Assembly: GCA_035995985.1 (NCBI GenBank)
Contig: DASYJY010000089.1
Span: forward strand, 1 to 64,000
DNA length: 64,000 bases
Source: JADGNZ01 sp035995985
GTDB lineage: Bacteria; Acidobacteriota; Thermoanaerobaculia; Gp7-AA8
Direction: 5' to 3'
Positions 52,251 to 61,605 of this stretch are shown here, piece by piece. Position numbers and translations under genes: made by a program. The notes under the pieces were generated by a model, which was given only the letters and a program-made list of their open reading frames with translations, searched no databases and was not told where the DNA came from. How positions within the stretch are numbered: position 1 is the first letter of the stretch; each line of letters begins with the position of its first letter.

Positions 52251-52850
52251 GTGCTTGATCCAAACGTGCTCGAAACGCTTACAAGCGCTCCCCTGACCAT
52301 GCCCGCCGCGGAGGTAGATCGCGTGCTGCCGCCGCCCGCGCCGGCGCCCGATCCGCAGCCCGAAGAGATCGGCGAGCTCTACGTTCGTCACCGTCCGCTG
52401 CTGCTCCATGTCGGCTGTCGCAAGTTCCGCATCCCGGAACAGGACGCGGAAGGCTTGATCCAGGAAGTCTTCGTCTCCTTCATGACCACGACCACGAAGG
52501 TCGAGAACACGCGCGCCTGGCTGGTGGCTGCGATGTGCAACGCCAGCCGCCACTACTGGCGCGGCCAGGGGCGCACGGAACCGCTACCGGACGATTTCGA
52601 CGATCACACCGATCCGTCATCGACCGGGATCGCTGACAAGCTGGCCATGATTATCACCATGCAGCAGGCCCTCGGCTACCTCCAGCCGCGCTGCCGCGAG
52701 ACCCTCTACCTCCACTACTACGAAGGCCGCTCCGCGAACGATGTCGCCGTATCACTCGATACGACGTCGCGCTACGCGGAGAAGCTTATTCACAACTGTC
52801 TGAAACGGGTTCGGGAGATCTACCTCAGCATCACGGCGGTGAAGCGATGA
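52251..52850 (+). CDS. ECF-like RNA polymerase sigma factor (second cassette)
   Basis: The 199-aa product has a Pro-rich N-terminal arm (VLPPPAPAPDPQPEE), then a sigma region 2 (LYVRHRPLLLHVGCRKFRI, DAEGLIQEVFVSFM, TRAWLVAAMCNASRHYWRG) and a region 4 helix-turn-helix (YLQPRCRETLYLHYYEGRSA, VAVSLDTTSRYAEKLIHNCL). The start is a GTG at 52251 after GAGAGAGGA. The stop overlaps the TPR anti-sigma gene by 4 bp (ATGA). Unlike classical ECF factors, its partner is a soluble TPR protein rather than a membrane anti-sigma. Confidence 0.88.
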   Translation: MLDPNVLETLTSAPLTMPAAEVDRVLPPPAPAPDPQPEEIGELYVRHRPLLLHVGCRKFRIPEQDAEGLIQEVFVSFMTTTTKVENTRAWLVAAMCNASRHYWRGQGRTEPLPDDFDDHTDPSSTGIADKLAMIITMQQALGYLQPRCRETLYLHYYEGRSANDVAVSLDTTSRYAEKLIHNCLKRVREIYLSITAVKR

Positions 52851-54175
52851 TGATCGAACAGCATTACGACGAAGAAGTGCTCGCCGGTTTCCTCGCGGAA
52901 CCGATCGATTCCGCGGCGCGCGACCGTCACCTGGCCGGCTGCTCGCTTTGCAAACAGACACTCAACTCGATCCGCGACACCGCCGGCCTGCTCAAGCAGC
53001 CAGACGTCTGGAGCCGCGAGTCATTCTCCAGCGCCCCCCGCCCCGAAACGCTGGCCTTCCTCCGCAACGTGCAGCGAACGATGTCCGACGAAGACGCCGC
53101 CGCCGAGGTGTATGTCAAACGGCTTTTGACCGGATCGCGCGACACCTGGGCGGCACGCCTTGCGGAACACCCGGAGTGGCGCACGGCAGGGGTGGTGAGG
53201 AAGCTGATCGCGGCAACGGATCGGGCCATCGATTTGATGCCTGCAGATGCGGTTGAGATCACCCGATTGGCGTCCCACGTCGCGGACAATTTGGCTGATT
53301 CAGATAGCGCTGCGCAACTACGCGGAAGCGCGTGGTACGAGTTCGGATACGCGCTCCTGTACACAGGCGCGTACGGTGACGCCCTCGCTGCACTCGCAAC
53401 TGCGGAATCGCATTTTTTCGCGGTCCGAGTCGCGAACCACGAGCTAGGGCGCCTCTATCTCGTTCGCGCAATGGTTTACCGAGCACTGGAAAGGAGCGGC
53501 GATTCGCTACCGGCAATTGCGGCCGCAGCTGCGATCTTCCGCGAGTATGGCGACAAGGACCGTTCCTATGCGGCGAAACTTGCGGAAGGTCTTGCGTTGT
53601 ATAGCAATCGCCGCTTCCGCGAAGCTCTCAGACTGAATCTCGAAATCGCGAATGAAGAAACGATTGCTGCCCGCTGGCGTGCAGCCGCTCAGCAGAATGC
53701 TGCGACGTGCTACCGCGAACTCGGCGAATTTGATGCGGCAACCGAACACTTCGTCAAGGCCATTAGCGCGTTCGAATCCGCGGGGATGATGTCCTTCCGC
53801 GCCAAAGCGAGGTGGACGCTTGCACGCATCTTCGTCGCTCGAACCCAGTACGAGCCAGCGCTGCGCATGCTCAGCGAGCTTCGCGGAGAATTCGGCGAAC
53901 TTGGGATGGCCAATGACGTGGCCATGGTGTCGCTCGACATCGCCGAAGTCCTGATTGCGACCGAACGGCACAGCGAGATAGCCGCCGCTTGCAGACCGGC
54001 AATGGCCTACTTCGAAAACGCGCAGCTCACCGCGTCGGAAGCCGCCCGGACTGCGGTGACGTACTTGTGCGAAGCAGCCTTGGCAGGTAACGCGACCAGC
54101 GCACTCGTTTCGGATTTGCGGATGGCGTTTGACGCCCAACCGAAGCGTCCTGAGTTGATTCAGGCGTACTGCTGA
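52847..54175 (+). CDS. TPR protein with N-terminal zinc-type anti-sigma motif
   Basis: The 442-aa protein starts with a short anti-sigma-like segment with the zinc motif HLAGCSLC (His, Cys and Cys near residues 28-35), as in zinc-binding anti-sigma factors. The rest, about 120-440, is helical TPR-like repeats (AWYEFGYALLYTGAYGDAL, RFREALRLNLEIANEE, ATCYRELGEFDAATEHFVKA, FVARTQYEPALRMLSELRGE). No membrane helix is seen, so it is a cytoplasmic protein that probably binds the adjacent sigma factor and, through its TPR part, another ligand. It is coupled to the sigma gene by an ATGA overlap and followed by a small exported-peptide gene. Confidence 0.8.
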   Translation: MMIEQHYDEEVLAGFLAEPIDSAARDRHLAGCSLCKQTLNSIRDTAGLLKQPDVWSRESFSSAPRPETLAFLRNVQRTMSDEDAAAEVYVKRLLTGSRDTWAARLAEHPEWRTAGVVRKLIAATDRAIDLMPADAVEITRLASHVADNLADSDSAAQLRGSAWYEFGYALLYTGAYGDALAALATAESHFFAVRVANHELGRLYLVRAMVYRALERSGDSLPAIAAAAAIFREYGDKDRSYAAKLAEGLALYSNRRFREALRLNLEIANEETIAARWRAAAQQNAATCYRELGEFDAATEHFVKAISAFESAGMMSFRAKARWTLARIFVARTQYEPALRMLSELRGEFGELGMANDVAMVSLDIAEVLIATERHSEIAAACRPAMAYFENAQLTASEAARTAVTYLCEAALAGNATSALVSDLRMAFDAQPKRPELIQAYC

Positions 54176-54279
54176 GTAGCAATCTTGACAATCATGGGTA
54201 GGGAAAAGTTGGCGCCAGACACTCCTAGGTAAGGGCGCCCTCCAAACAAACGAGTTCATCCGAACTCGACGGAGGGTGT

Positions 54280-54474
54280 ATGTCTACAAGATCGAAAACT
54301 AGAGTTGCTGCGTTCGTACTTCTCGTCGCGCTGAGCAGTGGCATTGCATCCGCCGCTCCGAAGCGTCAAGACCCGCAGGGCGGTTTCTTCAGCAGGATCG
54401 GTCAGATCGTCGACCAGATTCGTAAGATCCTGCACCCGGTACCGTTCGACGATCCATCCTTCCCCAAACCCTGA
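54280..54474 (+). CDS. Small exported peptide, 64 aa
   Basis: The 64-aa product has a signal peptide (VAAFVLLVALSSGIASA, cleavage likely after residue 26) and a mature part of about 38 residues with an amphipathic helix (FFSRIGQIVDQIRKIL) and a Pro-rich tail (HPVPFDDPSFPKP). GGAGG precedes the ATG at 54280. Two hairpins, GGCGCC...GGCGCC near 54211-54239 and GAGTTC-ATCC-GAACTC near 54249-54264, lie between the TPR gene and this one. It resembles a precursor of a secreted peptide, and its place right after a sigma/TPR pair makes a signal-peptide role attractive but unproven. Confidence 0.65.
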   Translation: MSTRSKTRVAAFVLLVALSSGIASAAPKRQDPQGGFFSRIGQIVDQIRKILHPVPFDDPSFPKP

Positions 54475-54519
54475 CCCCCTCCCGCTTACAATACGGCCGG
54501 CTGATCGGGGAGCTTGCGC

Positions 54520-55437
54520 ATGTCGGTTGTGTTGGCGGTTCGGGATGTGGTGAAGACGTTTGGGGCTGTGCGAGCGGTGGACGGAGTCTCGTTCACCGTC
54601 CAGCGCGGCACGATTACGGGGTTGCTCGGCCGGAACGGCGCGGGAAAGACGACGACCATCCGGATGATTACCGGCGTCTTCTTTCCTGACGCCGGCTCGA
54701 TCGAGTGGCTCGGCAGTGATCGTGACGCGCGCGACCGCATCGGCTATCTGCCGGAAGAGCGCGGGCTCTACCGGCAGATGAAGGTCAAAGAGCATCTGTT
54801 GTTTCTTGCCGAGATCAAAGGCAAGCGCGGCAGCTCCGTCGCCTCCGCTGCCGAGCGCTGGCTCAAACGATTCGAGCTTTGGGACAAGCGTGACGCCAAG
54901 GTCGAGGAGTTGTCGAAGGGCAACCAGCAGAAGGTCCAGCTCATCGGAACCTTACTGCACGATCCGGAGCTCATCATTCTCGATGAGCCGCAGTCAGGAC
55001 TTGATCCCGTCAACATGCTCCTCGTTCGCAACCTTCTGCGCGAGTTGAAGGAAGAAGGTCGGACCATCCTGCTCTCCACGCACATGATGGCCGAGGCGGA
55101 GAGGATGGCCGACGAGATCATTTTGGTGCACAAAGGGAAGGTCGTTCTCGCCGGCGCGCTCGATGCCGTTCGCGACTCCTTCGGTAAGAACACGTTGCAC
55201 ATCGACTACGAAGGCGACGGCGGATTTCTCGAACAGCTTCCCCAGGTCAAGCGGGCCACGATCGTTCCAAACGGTGCCGAGATCAGTCTCGCGGACGGAG
55301 CCGATCCGCAGCTGATCCTCGAGGCCACCATCGGCAAATTGCGCATCCGGAGGTTCGAGCTGGCGGCGCCGTCGCTCGAAGAGATCTTCATCGAGCAAGT
55401 CGGCGCCGAGACCATGACCATGGAGGCCAATCGATGA
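54520..55437 (+). CDS. ABC transporter ATP-binding protein (NatA-like)
   Basis: The 305-aa ATPase has Walker A GRNGAGKTT near residues 38-46, the Q-loop-side segment YLPEERGLY, the signature SKGNQQKVQ, Walker B ELIILDEP and the H-loop STHMMAE, followed by a C-terminal domain of about 90 residues, as in the NatA/YhaQ exporter group. It would power the permease encoded next, with a 4-bp overlap (ATGA). The ATG at 54520, with GGGGAG 7 nt upstream, is favoured over the TTG at 54514. TACAAT at 54487-54492 may be a -10 element. Confidence 0.94.
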   Translation: MSVVLAVRDVVKTFGAVRAVDGVSFTVQRGTITGLLGRNGAGKTTTIRMITGVFFPDAGSIEWLGSDRDARDRIGYLPEERGLYRQMKVKEHLLFLAEIKGKRGSSVASAAERWLKRFELWDKRDAKVEELSKGNQQKVQLIGTLLHDPELIILDEPQSGLDPVNMLLVRNLLRELKEEGRTILLSTHMMAEAERMADEIILVHKGKVVLAGALDAVRDSFGKNTLHIDYEGDGGFLEQLPQVKRATIVPNGAEISLADGADPQLILEATIGKLRIRRFELAAPSLEEIFIEQVGAETMTMEANR

Positions 55438-56756
55438 ACAAGATGTTCGCAGTCATCAAGCGCGAATACCTGCAGGCCGTGCGAAAAAAGATGTTCATCT
55501 TCATGACGATCTTCTTCCCGGTTCTCATGGCCGCGCTGTTCGTTCTGCCGGGACTTCTCATGGCGCGTGGTCTGGGAGGAAAAAAAGTCGCCGTGGTCGA
55601 CGGTACAGGCGCGCTGCGCAGCTCATTCACGCGGCACATCGAACCGGAAGCGCCCGATCCGAAGAAGGCGCTTTCCGGCAAGAGCCGGGGAGAGTTGCCG
55701 CAGTCGATTGACATCGAATATGCCGATGCCCACCTCCAGACTCCTTCGGACGGGGTGAAGCCATATCTCGACCGCCTCAATGTTCCTAAGGAAGCGGGGA
55801 ATCGGCTCGACGCCGTCCTGACGATTCCGGCGAATGCGTTCGAAGGCAACGACGCGAAGATGACCTACTACAGCCGCTCGTCGGCGGATGTAATCTCGCA
55901 GGACAGGCTCGCGTCGATTGCGAACCGGGCCATTCAGAAGCAGCGCCTGGCGGCGCGTGGGATTGCTGCGGAGGCAGTTGATACCTTGACTCGCGAAGTT
56001 CCAACGGAGGGCGTGCAGCTCTCGAAGAGCGGCGAGCAGAAGACAGGCAGCGAATTCAACTTCATCATTGGAATGATTTTCGCCGGCCTCCTGATCATCC
56101 CCTCGTTCATCTACGGACTGGAAACGATGCGCGGAATCGTCCAGGAGAAGAGCGAGCGCATCGTGGAAGTGCTCATCTCCTCGATGTCTCCGCGAGAGCT
56201 GCTGACCGGCAAGATTCTCGGTGTGGCCGCAGTCGGCCTGACCCAGATTACAGCCTGGCTGACCATCATCGCCGCCGGCGGAGCCTTCGCCGCTGCGAGC
56301 GCCAAAGTCGCCGGCTTCAATGTTTCGCAGTTTCTCCGGCCCATGGTCTTCATTTACTTCGCGCTCTTCTTCATCCTCGGCTATCTGACCTTTGTCTGTA
56401 TCTACGCCATCGCCGGAGCGGCGTGCAACACGGATAAGGAAGCGCAGCAACTCGTCGCTCCCGTCCAGATGATCATGATGGTGCCGTGGTTTGTGATGTT
56501 TCCGATCATCACCAATCCCGATTCCACAATGGCCGTGACGCTTTCGATGATGCCGGTCTACGGACCGCTGACGATGTTCGCCCGGACACTCGTCTCGGAG
56601 CCGCCGGTCTGGCACGTGTTGCTCTCGATCGCTGTCTCCATCGTCACCATCGCTGTCTTCTTCTACGTCACCGCGAAGATCTTTCGCGTCGGCATCCTCT
56701 CGTACGGAAAGCGGCCGACCATTCCCGAACTGTGGCGCTGGCTCAAAGTGGCCTGA
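55434..56756 (+). CDS. ABC-2-type transporter permease (NatB/YhaP-like)
   Basis: The 440-aa membrane protein has one helix near residues 22-42, a large extracytoplasmic loop (about 45-195) and a bundle of helices from 203 on, including FNFIIGMIFAGLLIIPSFI, SMSPRELLTGKILGVAAVGL and YLTFVCIYAIAGAACN. This is the NatB-type arrangement for export of small cations, antibiotics or peptides; the substrate here is unknown. EKSERIVEVLISSMSP is the family's coupling helix. It overlaps its ATPase gene by 4 bp. Confidence 0.92.
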   Translation: MNKMFAVIKREYLQAVRKKMFIFMTIFFPVLMAALFVLPGLLMARGLGGKKVAVVDGTGALRSSFTRHIEPEAPDPKKALSGKSRGELPQSIDIEYADAHLQTPSDGVKPYLDRLNVPKEAGNRLDAVLTIPANAFEGNDAKMTYYSRSSADVISQDRLASIANRAIQKQRLAARGIAAEAVDTLTREVPTEGVQLSKSGEQKTGSEFNFIIGMIFAGLLIIPSFIYGLETMRGIVQEKSERIVEVLISSMSPRELLTGKILGVAAVGLTQITAWLTIIAAGGAFAAASAKVAGFNVSQFLRPMVFIYFALFFILGYLTFVCIYAIAGAACNTDKEAQQLVAPVQMIMMVPWFVMFPIITNPDSTMAVTLSMMPVYGPLTMFARTLVSEPPVWHVLLSIAVSIVTIAVFFYVTAKIFRVGILSYGKRPTIPELWRWLKVA

Positions 56757-56807
56757 CGCATCAAGTATGATCCGCGCCTAATCCACACAACACAGGGGGC
56801 TGCGCGG

Positions 56808-58631
56808 ATGGAGATCAAGACTCTCAACGACATCTACACCGTCACCTGCTCGCTGGATCGTCCGGCGGCGCTCAAATACAAACGGGATGGAAAGTGGGTC
56901 GACACCAGCGTCGACGAATTCCGCGACACCGTCCGCTACCTCGCCACCGGTTTACGCCTCCTCGGACTCAAAGCCGGCGACCGCGTAGCCATCCTTTCCG
57001 AAAACCGGCCGGAGTGGGCGATGGCCGACTTCGCCATCCTCGCCAGCGCCGCCGTCACCGTTCCTGTCTACCCGACGCTTCTCGGCTGGCAGATCGAGTA
57101 CATCCTGAATGATTCAAGTTCCGTCGCAGTGATCTGCTCGAACGAAGAGCAGATGAAGAAGGTTGCCGGCATCCGCGATCACTGCCCGCACATTCACAAC
57201 GTCATCGTCTGCGATCCGCCGCCGAAACTGCCGGCAGGCGCTCGCAGTTTTGCCGATGTCGTCGATAGCGGACGGAAGGCCGATGACGCCGCCGCGCAGA
57301 CCTGGTTCGACGACACGCGCGCCCGGCCGAAGCCCGATGATCTGGCCACGCTCGTCTACACCTCGGGAACGACCGGGAATCCGAAGGGCGCGATGCTCAC
57401 GCATGGCAACATCACCAGCAACGTTCTCGCGACAGCGAATGTGCTTCCGATTGGCAAAGGGATGGTCGGCCTCTCCATCCTGCCGCTTTCACACATCCTC
57501 GAGCGGATGGGCGACTACACCTACTTCTACCGCGGCTGCACCATCGCGTACGCCGAGAGCGTCGTGAAAGTCAGCGACAACCTGCGCGAGATCAGGCCGG
57601 AGCTCTTCGCCGCCGTGCCGCGGCTGTTCGAGAAGATGCGCACCGCAATCCTCGACAACGTCGCCGTGCAGCCGGCGTCGAAGCAGAAGATCTTCAAATG
57701 GGCGCTCGGCATCGCCGAACAACGGCTGCCGTATCGCGTCTCGCGCAAATCGATGCCGTTCGGTTTGAGCATGAAATCGTTCATTGCCGACAAACTCGTC
57801 TTCAGCAAAATCCTGGCGCGGCTCGGCGGACGCGTGAAGATGGTCCTCTCCGGCGGCGCGCCCCTCTCCGCCGAGCTGGCCGCATTCTTCATCGGCGCGG
57901 GGCTCGACATCTACGAAGGCTACGGCCTCACCGAGACCTCGCCGGTCATCGCCGTCAACACGCCCGAGTGGCGCCGCGTCGGAACGGTCGGCCGGATCAT
58001 CCCCGGTGTCGAAGTGCGGATTGCCGAAGATGGCGAGATTTTGAGCAGAGGCCCGCACATTATGAAGGGGTATTGGAACAACGATGACGCCACGAAGCAG
58101 GCCATCGACGACGACGGCTGGTTCCACACCGGGGACATCGGCGAGATCGACAAGGACGGCTTCCTCAAGATCACCGACCGCAAGAAAGACATCATCATCA
58201 ACGCCTACGGCAAGAACATCGCCCCGCAGCCGCTGGAAGCACTCCTGAAAAGCTCGCCGTACATCGGCACGCCGGTGCTCATCGGCGATCGCCGCAAGTA
58301 CCTGGTGGCGCTGCTCGTCCCGAATTTCGACAAGCTCGAGCGCGATGCCTCGGCCATGGGCGTGCAGTTTGCGAATCGCGACGAATTGATCGGCAACGAG
58401 AAAGTCCGGCAGATTTACCAGACCGAGATCGACCGCTTCAACACGAACCTCGACCGGCAGGAAAAGATCCGCCGTTTCGCCCTTTTGCCGCGCGATTTCA
58501 GTATCGACGAGGACGAGATCACCCCGTCGCTCAAGGTGAAGCGGAAGATGATCGACAAGAAATACAAAGAGAGCATCGACCTCATGTACATCGACGAAGA
58601 CGCCGATGAGCGCGAAGGAAAACGGGCCTGA
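56808..58631 (+). CDS. Long-chain fatty acid-CoA ligase (FadD15-like)
   Basis: The 607-aa adenylate-forming enzyme activates fatty acids to acyl-CoA using ATP. Typical motifs are the P-loop YTSGTTGNPKGAMLTHG, GYGLTETSPVIAV, TGDIGEIDKDGFLKITDRKKD and the catalytic-lysine region NIAPQPLE. CAGGGGG precedes the ATG at 56808 and TATGAT lies at 56766-56771. It is followed 3 nt later by the FadJ-type enzyme, so the two form a fatty-acid activation and oxidation operon. The ABC genes upstream are on the same strand 51 nt away and may be linked. Confidence 0.94.
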   Translation: MEIKTLNDIYTVTCSLDRPAALKYKRDGKWVDTSVDEFRDTVRYLATGLRLLGLKAGDRVAILSENRPEWAMADFAILASAAVTVPVYPTLLGWQIEYILNDSSSVAVICSNEEQMKKVAGIRDHCPHIHNVIVCDPPPKLPAGARSFADVVDSGRKADDAAAQTWFDDTRARPKPDDLATLVYTSGTTGNPKGAMLTHGNITSNVLATANVLPIGKGMVGLSILPLSHILERMGDYTYFYRGCTIAYAESVVKVSDNLREIRPELFAAVPRLFEKMRTAILDNVAVQPASKQKIFKWALGIAEQRLPYRVSRKSMPFGLSMKSFIADKLVFSKILARLGGRVKMVLSGGAPLSAELAAFFIGAGLDIYEGYGLTETSPVIAVNTPEWRRVGTVGRIIPGVEVRIAEDGEILSRGPHIMKGYWNNDDATKQAIDDDGWFHTGDIGEIDKDGFLKITDRKKDIIINAYGKNIAPQPLEALLKSSPYIGTPVLIGDRRKYLVALLVPNFDKLERDASAMGVQFANRDELIGNEKVRQIYQTEIDRFNTNLDRQEKIRRFALLPRDFSIDEDEITPSLKVKRKMIDKKYKESIDLMYIDEDADEREGKRA

Positions 58632-58634
58632 TCA

Positions 58635-60770
58635 ATGACCAGCGTGGCGGAAACTCCATCCCGAATCGGCTCCGCGTTCCGCATCGAACGCGACGAAGAT
58701 CTCGCCATCGTCTGGTTCGATCTCCCCGGCGAGAAGGTCAATAAATTCTCGACCGCGGTGATGTCCGAGTTCGCCGCCGTCGTCGACGAGCTCGAAAACG
58801 ATCGCGATATCAAGCGCGTCATCGTCGCCTCCGGCAAGCCAGCCATCTTCATCGCCGGCGCTGACGTCACCGAGTTTTCGAAAGCGACGTCGGCGGACCA
58901 GGCCGCTGAGTACACCCGCTTCGGCCAGCAAACTATTCACCGCTTCTCAAAACTGCCGCAGGTGACTGTCGCCGCGATCAACGGCGCCGCGCTCGGCGGC
59001 GGATGCGAGCTGGCCATCACCTGCGACTACCGCGTCATGTCCGACAGCCCGCGTGCGCAGATCGGATTGCCGGAAACGAAGCTCGGCATCTTCCCCGCGT
59101 GGGGCGGCACCACCAGATTGCCGCGCCTGATCGGACTCCCCGCCGCGCTCGACATCATCCTCAACGGCAAGACCCTGGACGGAAAACGCGCCAAGCGGAT
59201 GGGGCTCGTCGACGAAGTTGTTCCCGCCGCGATCCTGCTCGACATCGCCAAAGAATTCTCGACGAAACCCAAGCGCCGCGTCGGCGGGCGCACGAAGTTC
59301 TATGTCGAAGGCAATCCGATCGCGCGCCGCGTAATCTTCAGCAAAGCGCGCAAAGCGGTCATGGCGCAAACGCACGGCCACTATCCCGCGCCGCTGGCGG
59401 CCATCGACGTCATGGAGTACGGCATGTCCGCCGGCGTCGAGCGCGGCCTCGCGCGCGAAGTCGAAGCCGTCGTGCCGCTCATCGTGGGACCGCAGGCCGA
59501 AGTCGCGCAGAATCTCATCCGGCTTTTCTTCATGATGGAAGAGTCGAAGAAAGAGCGGATCGCCGCGACTCCGGTCGAAGTGCGCGACGCCGGCGCGCTC
59601 GGCGCAGGCATCATGGGCGGCGGCATCGCCCAGCTCATCGCCGACAAGACCGACGCCTCGGTTCGCATGCGCGACATCAACTGGAAAGCGATCGCCGGCG
59701 GCATGAAAGCGGCCGCGAAAATCTGGAAGAAGAAAGTCGAGCGCCGCCGCATGACCCGAGGGGAGATGCAGCGGAAACTGGCGCGCATCACCTCCACGAC
59801 GGACTGGACCGGCTTCGAGCGCTGCCAGGTGGTCGTCGAAGCCGTCGTCGAAAACGTCGACGTCAAGCGCCAGGTGCTCAGCGAATTCGAAGCGATCGCT
59901 GGACCGAACGCGATCTTCGCCACGAACACTTCGACGATTCCCATCACCGACATTGCCGCGCAGGCCAAACGTCCCGAGAACGTCGCCGGCATGCACTTCT
60001 TCAATCCCGTCGACCGCATGCCGCTCGTCGAAGTCATCCGAGGCGCGAGGACGTCCGACGTAGCGATGGTCACCGTCGCCAACTTCGCCCGGAAGCTCGG
60101 CAAGACCGTCGTCTACTGCAACGACGGGCCCGGCTTCGTCGTCAACCGAATCCTCGGGCCGTACATGAACGAGTCGGGCTTCCTGCTCGAAGAAGGCAAT
60201 TCGATTGAATCGCTCGACAAAGCGATGATCGATTTCGGGATGCCGATGGGACCGATGGCGCTCCTCGACGAAGTCGGCATCGACGTCGCCGCGAAAGTGG
60301 CCAAGATCCTCGGCGGCGCGTTCGGCGACCGCATGGAACCGTCGCACGTCGTTGAGACGCTTTACGCCGACGGCCGCTACGGCAAGAAAAACGGCAAGGG
60401 CCTGTACGTCTACGAAGGTGGTAAGCGCCAGGGTCCCGATCCCTCGGTCTACAAACTGCTGAACATCCGTTCAACGCATCCCGCTGACCCCACCGCAGTC
60501 GTCGAGCGGATGATTTTCGCGATGGTCAATGAAGCGGCCATGATCCTCGACGAAAAAATCGTGGCCTCGCCCGCGGAGCTCGATCTGGCCATGATCATGG
60601 GCACCGGCTTCCCACCATTCCGCGGAGGCCTGCTGCGCTACGCCGACAAACTCGGTCTGCCATACATCCTGGCGCGGCTCGACGATCTGTTCCAGAAGCA
60701 CGGCAAACGCTTCCTCGCCACCGCCGCGCTGCGCAAACTCGCCGAACGTGACGGGAAGTTCTATCGATGA
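58635..60770 (+). CDS. Fatty-acid oxidation complex subunit, FadJ/FadB-like
   Basis: The 711-aa protein fuses enoyl-CoA hydratase (about residues 1-200) with 3-hydroxyacyl-CoA dehydrogenase (about 315-700). The hydratase part has GKPAIFIAGADVTEF, NGAALGGGCELAITCDYR and IGLPETKLGIFPAWGG with the catalytic glutamates. The dehydrogenase part has the NAD loop ALGAGIMGGGIA, MHFFNPVDRMPLVEVI with its catalytic histidine, and YCNDGPGFVVNRIL. It performs two steps of beta-oxidation. No thiolase or acyl-CoA dehydrogenase gene is in this window. The start lies 3 nt after the ligase stop. Confidence 0.94.
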   Translation: MTSVAETPSRIGSAFRIERDEDLAIVWFDLPGEKVNKFSTAVMSEFAAVVDELENDRDIKRVIVASGKPAIFIAGADVTEFSKATSADQAAEYTRFGQQTIHRFSKLPQVTVAAINGAALGGGCELAITCDYRVMSDSPRAQIGLPETKLGIFPAWGGTTRLPRLIGLPAALDIILNGKTLDGKRAKRMGLVDEVVPAAILLDIAKEFSTKPKRRVGGRTKFYVEGNPIARRVIFSKARKAVMAQTHGHYPAPLAAIDVMEYGMSAGVERGLAREVEAVVPLIVGPQAEVAQNLIRLFFMMEESKKERIAATPVEVRDAGALGAGIMGGGIAQLIADKTDASVRMRDINWKAIAGGMKAAAKIWKKKVERRRMTRGEMQRKLARITSTTDWTGFERCQVVVEAVVENVDVKRQVLSEFEAIAGPNAIFATNTSTIPITDIAAQAKRPENVAGMHFFNPVDRMPLVEVIRGARTSDVAMVTVANFARKLGKTVVYCNDGPGFVVNRILGPYMNESGFLLEEGNSIESLDKAMIDFGMPMGPMALLDEVGIDVAAKVAKILGGAFGDRMEPSHVVETLYADGRYGKKNGKGLYVYEGGKRQGPDPSVYKLLNIRSTHPADPTAVVERMIFAMVNEAAMILDEKIVASPAELDLAMIMGTGFPPFRGGLLRYADKLGLPYILARLDDLFQKHGKRFLATAALRKLAERDGKFYR

Positions 60771-60816
60771 CTCGACACGTTGAACGTGAGAATTAGGCCT
60801 TCCAGGGAAGGTATCC

Positions 60817-61605
60817 ATGCTCGCGTTCGAGGCAGAAGTCGCACAGATTTATGACGACATCAGCGCGAATTATGGCGAAACGATCGACCAATTCCAAAGT
60901 CTGCCCGCCGCCAATCAGTATCGAAAGCTCTATGAATTAGCGGAAACCTACGTCGCGCCCGGCTCGGCCGTGCTCGACTGGGGTTGCGGACGCGGTCATT
61001 TCTCGTACTACCTGCTCAAACGAGGTTACCGGGTTACGGCGTACTCCCTGGAAGACCCTCCGCACGTCTTCACGACGTTGACTGCAGAAGAACGCAGCCG
61101 GCTCACAGTCATCCGCGGCGACGCTCCGGTTCTTCTACCCTTTCCTGCGAATTCGTTTGACGCGGCTTTCAGCGTCGGTGTTCTTGAGCATGTTCGAGAA
61201 GTCGGCGGCACAGAGTCGGAGAGTTTGAAGGAGCTGCGAAGGGTATTGTCGTCCGCGGGAACAGTGATCGCGTATCACATCCCGAACCGGCTCAGTTACA
61301 TTGAGGCTCTGGCGCGCATTACGTATGGCCGCCGGTATCGCCATGTGACGGAGAGCGTCAAATTTCACAAATACCGTTTCGGCGCCTCCGACCTCACCGC
61401 TCTTGTGGAAGGCGCCGGGTTTCGAATGGCCGAATTCGGGCGCTACGGTTTTCTGCCTCGCAATTCATTCAATCGACTGCCGGCCGCTCTGCGTTCCCGC
61501 CGGCGGCTGACTTCGGCCGTCAATATTGCCGATCATTTTCTGGAGCGTCTCTTCGCACCTGTAGTTCAGAACTTCTATTTCGTTGCTCGGGCGAAGGAAG
61601 CGTGA
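60817..61605 (+). CDS. Class I SAM-dependent methyltransferase
   Basis: The 262-aa protein has a Rossmann-type methyltransferase core with LDWGCGRGHFS (motif I, near residues 48-58), the acidic loop, FPANSFDAAFSVGVLEHV (near 105-122) and LRRVLSSAGTVIAYHIPN. The substrate is unknown; it is not close to a named small-molecule or lipid methyltransferase that I can point to. The stop overlaps the next membrane-protein gene, so the two may act on a common surface glycan or lipid. The start ATG at 60817 follows the FadJ-like gene by 46 nt. Confidence 0.88.
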   Translation: MLAFEAEVAQIYDDISANYGETIDQFQSLPAANQYRKLYELAETYVAPGSAVLDWGCGRGHFSYYLLKRGYRVTAYSLEDPPHVFTTLTAEERSRLTVIRGDAPVLLPFPANSFDAAFSVGVLEHVREVGGTESESLKELRRVLSSAGTVIAYHIPNRLSYIEALARITYGRRYRHVTESVKFHKYRFGASDLTALVEGAGFRMAEFGRYGFLPRNSFNRLPAALRSRRRLTSAVNIADHFLERLFAPVVQNFYFVARAKEA

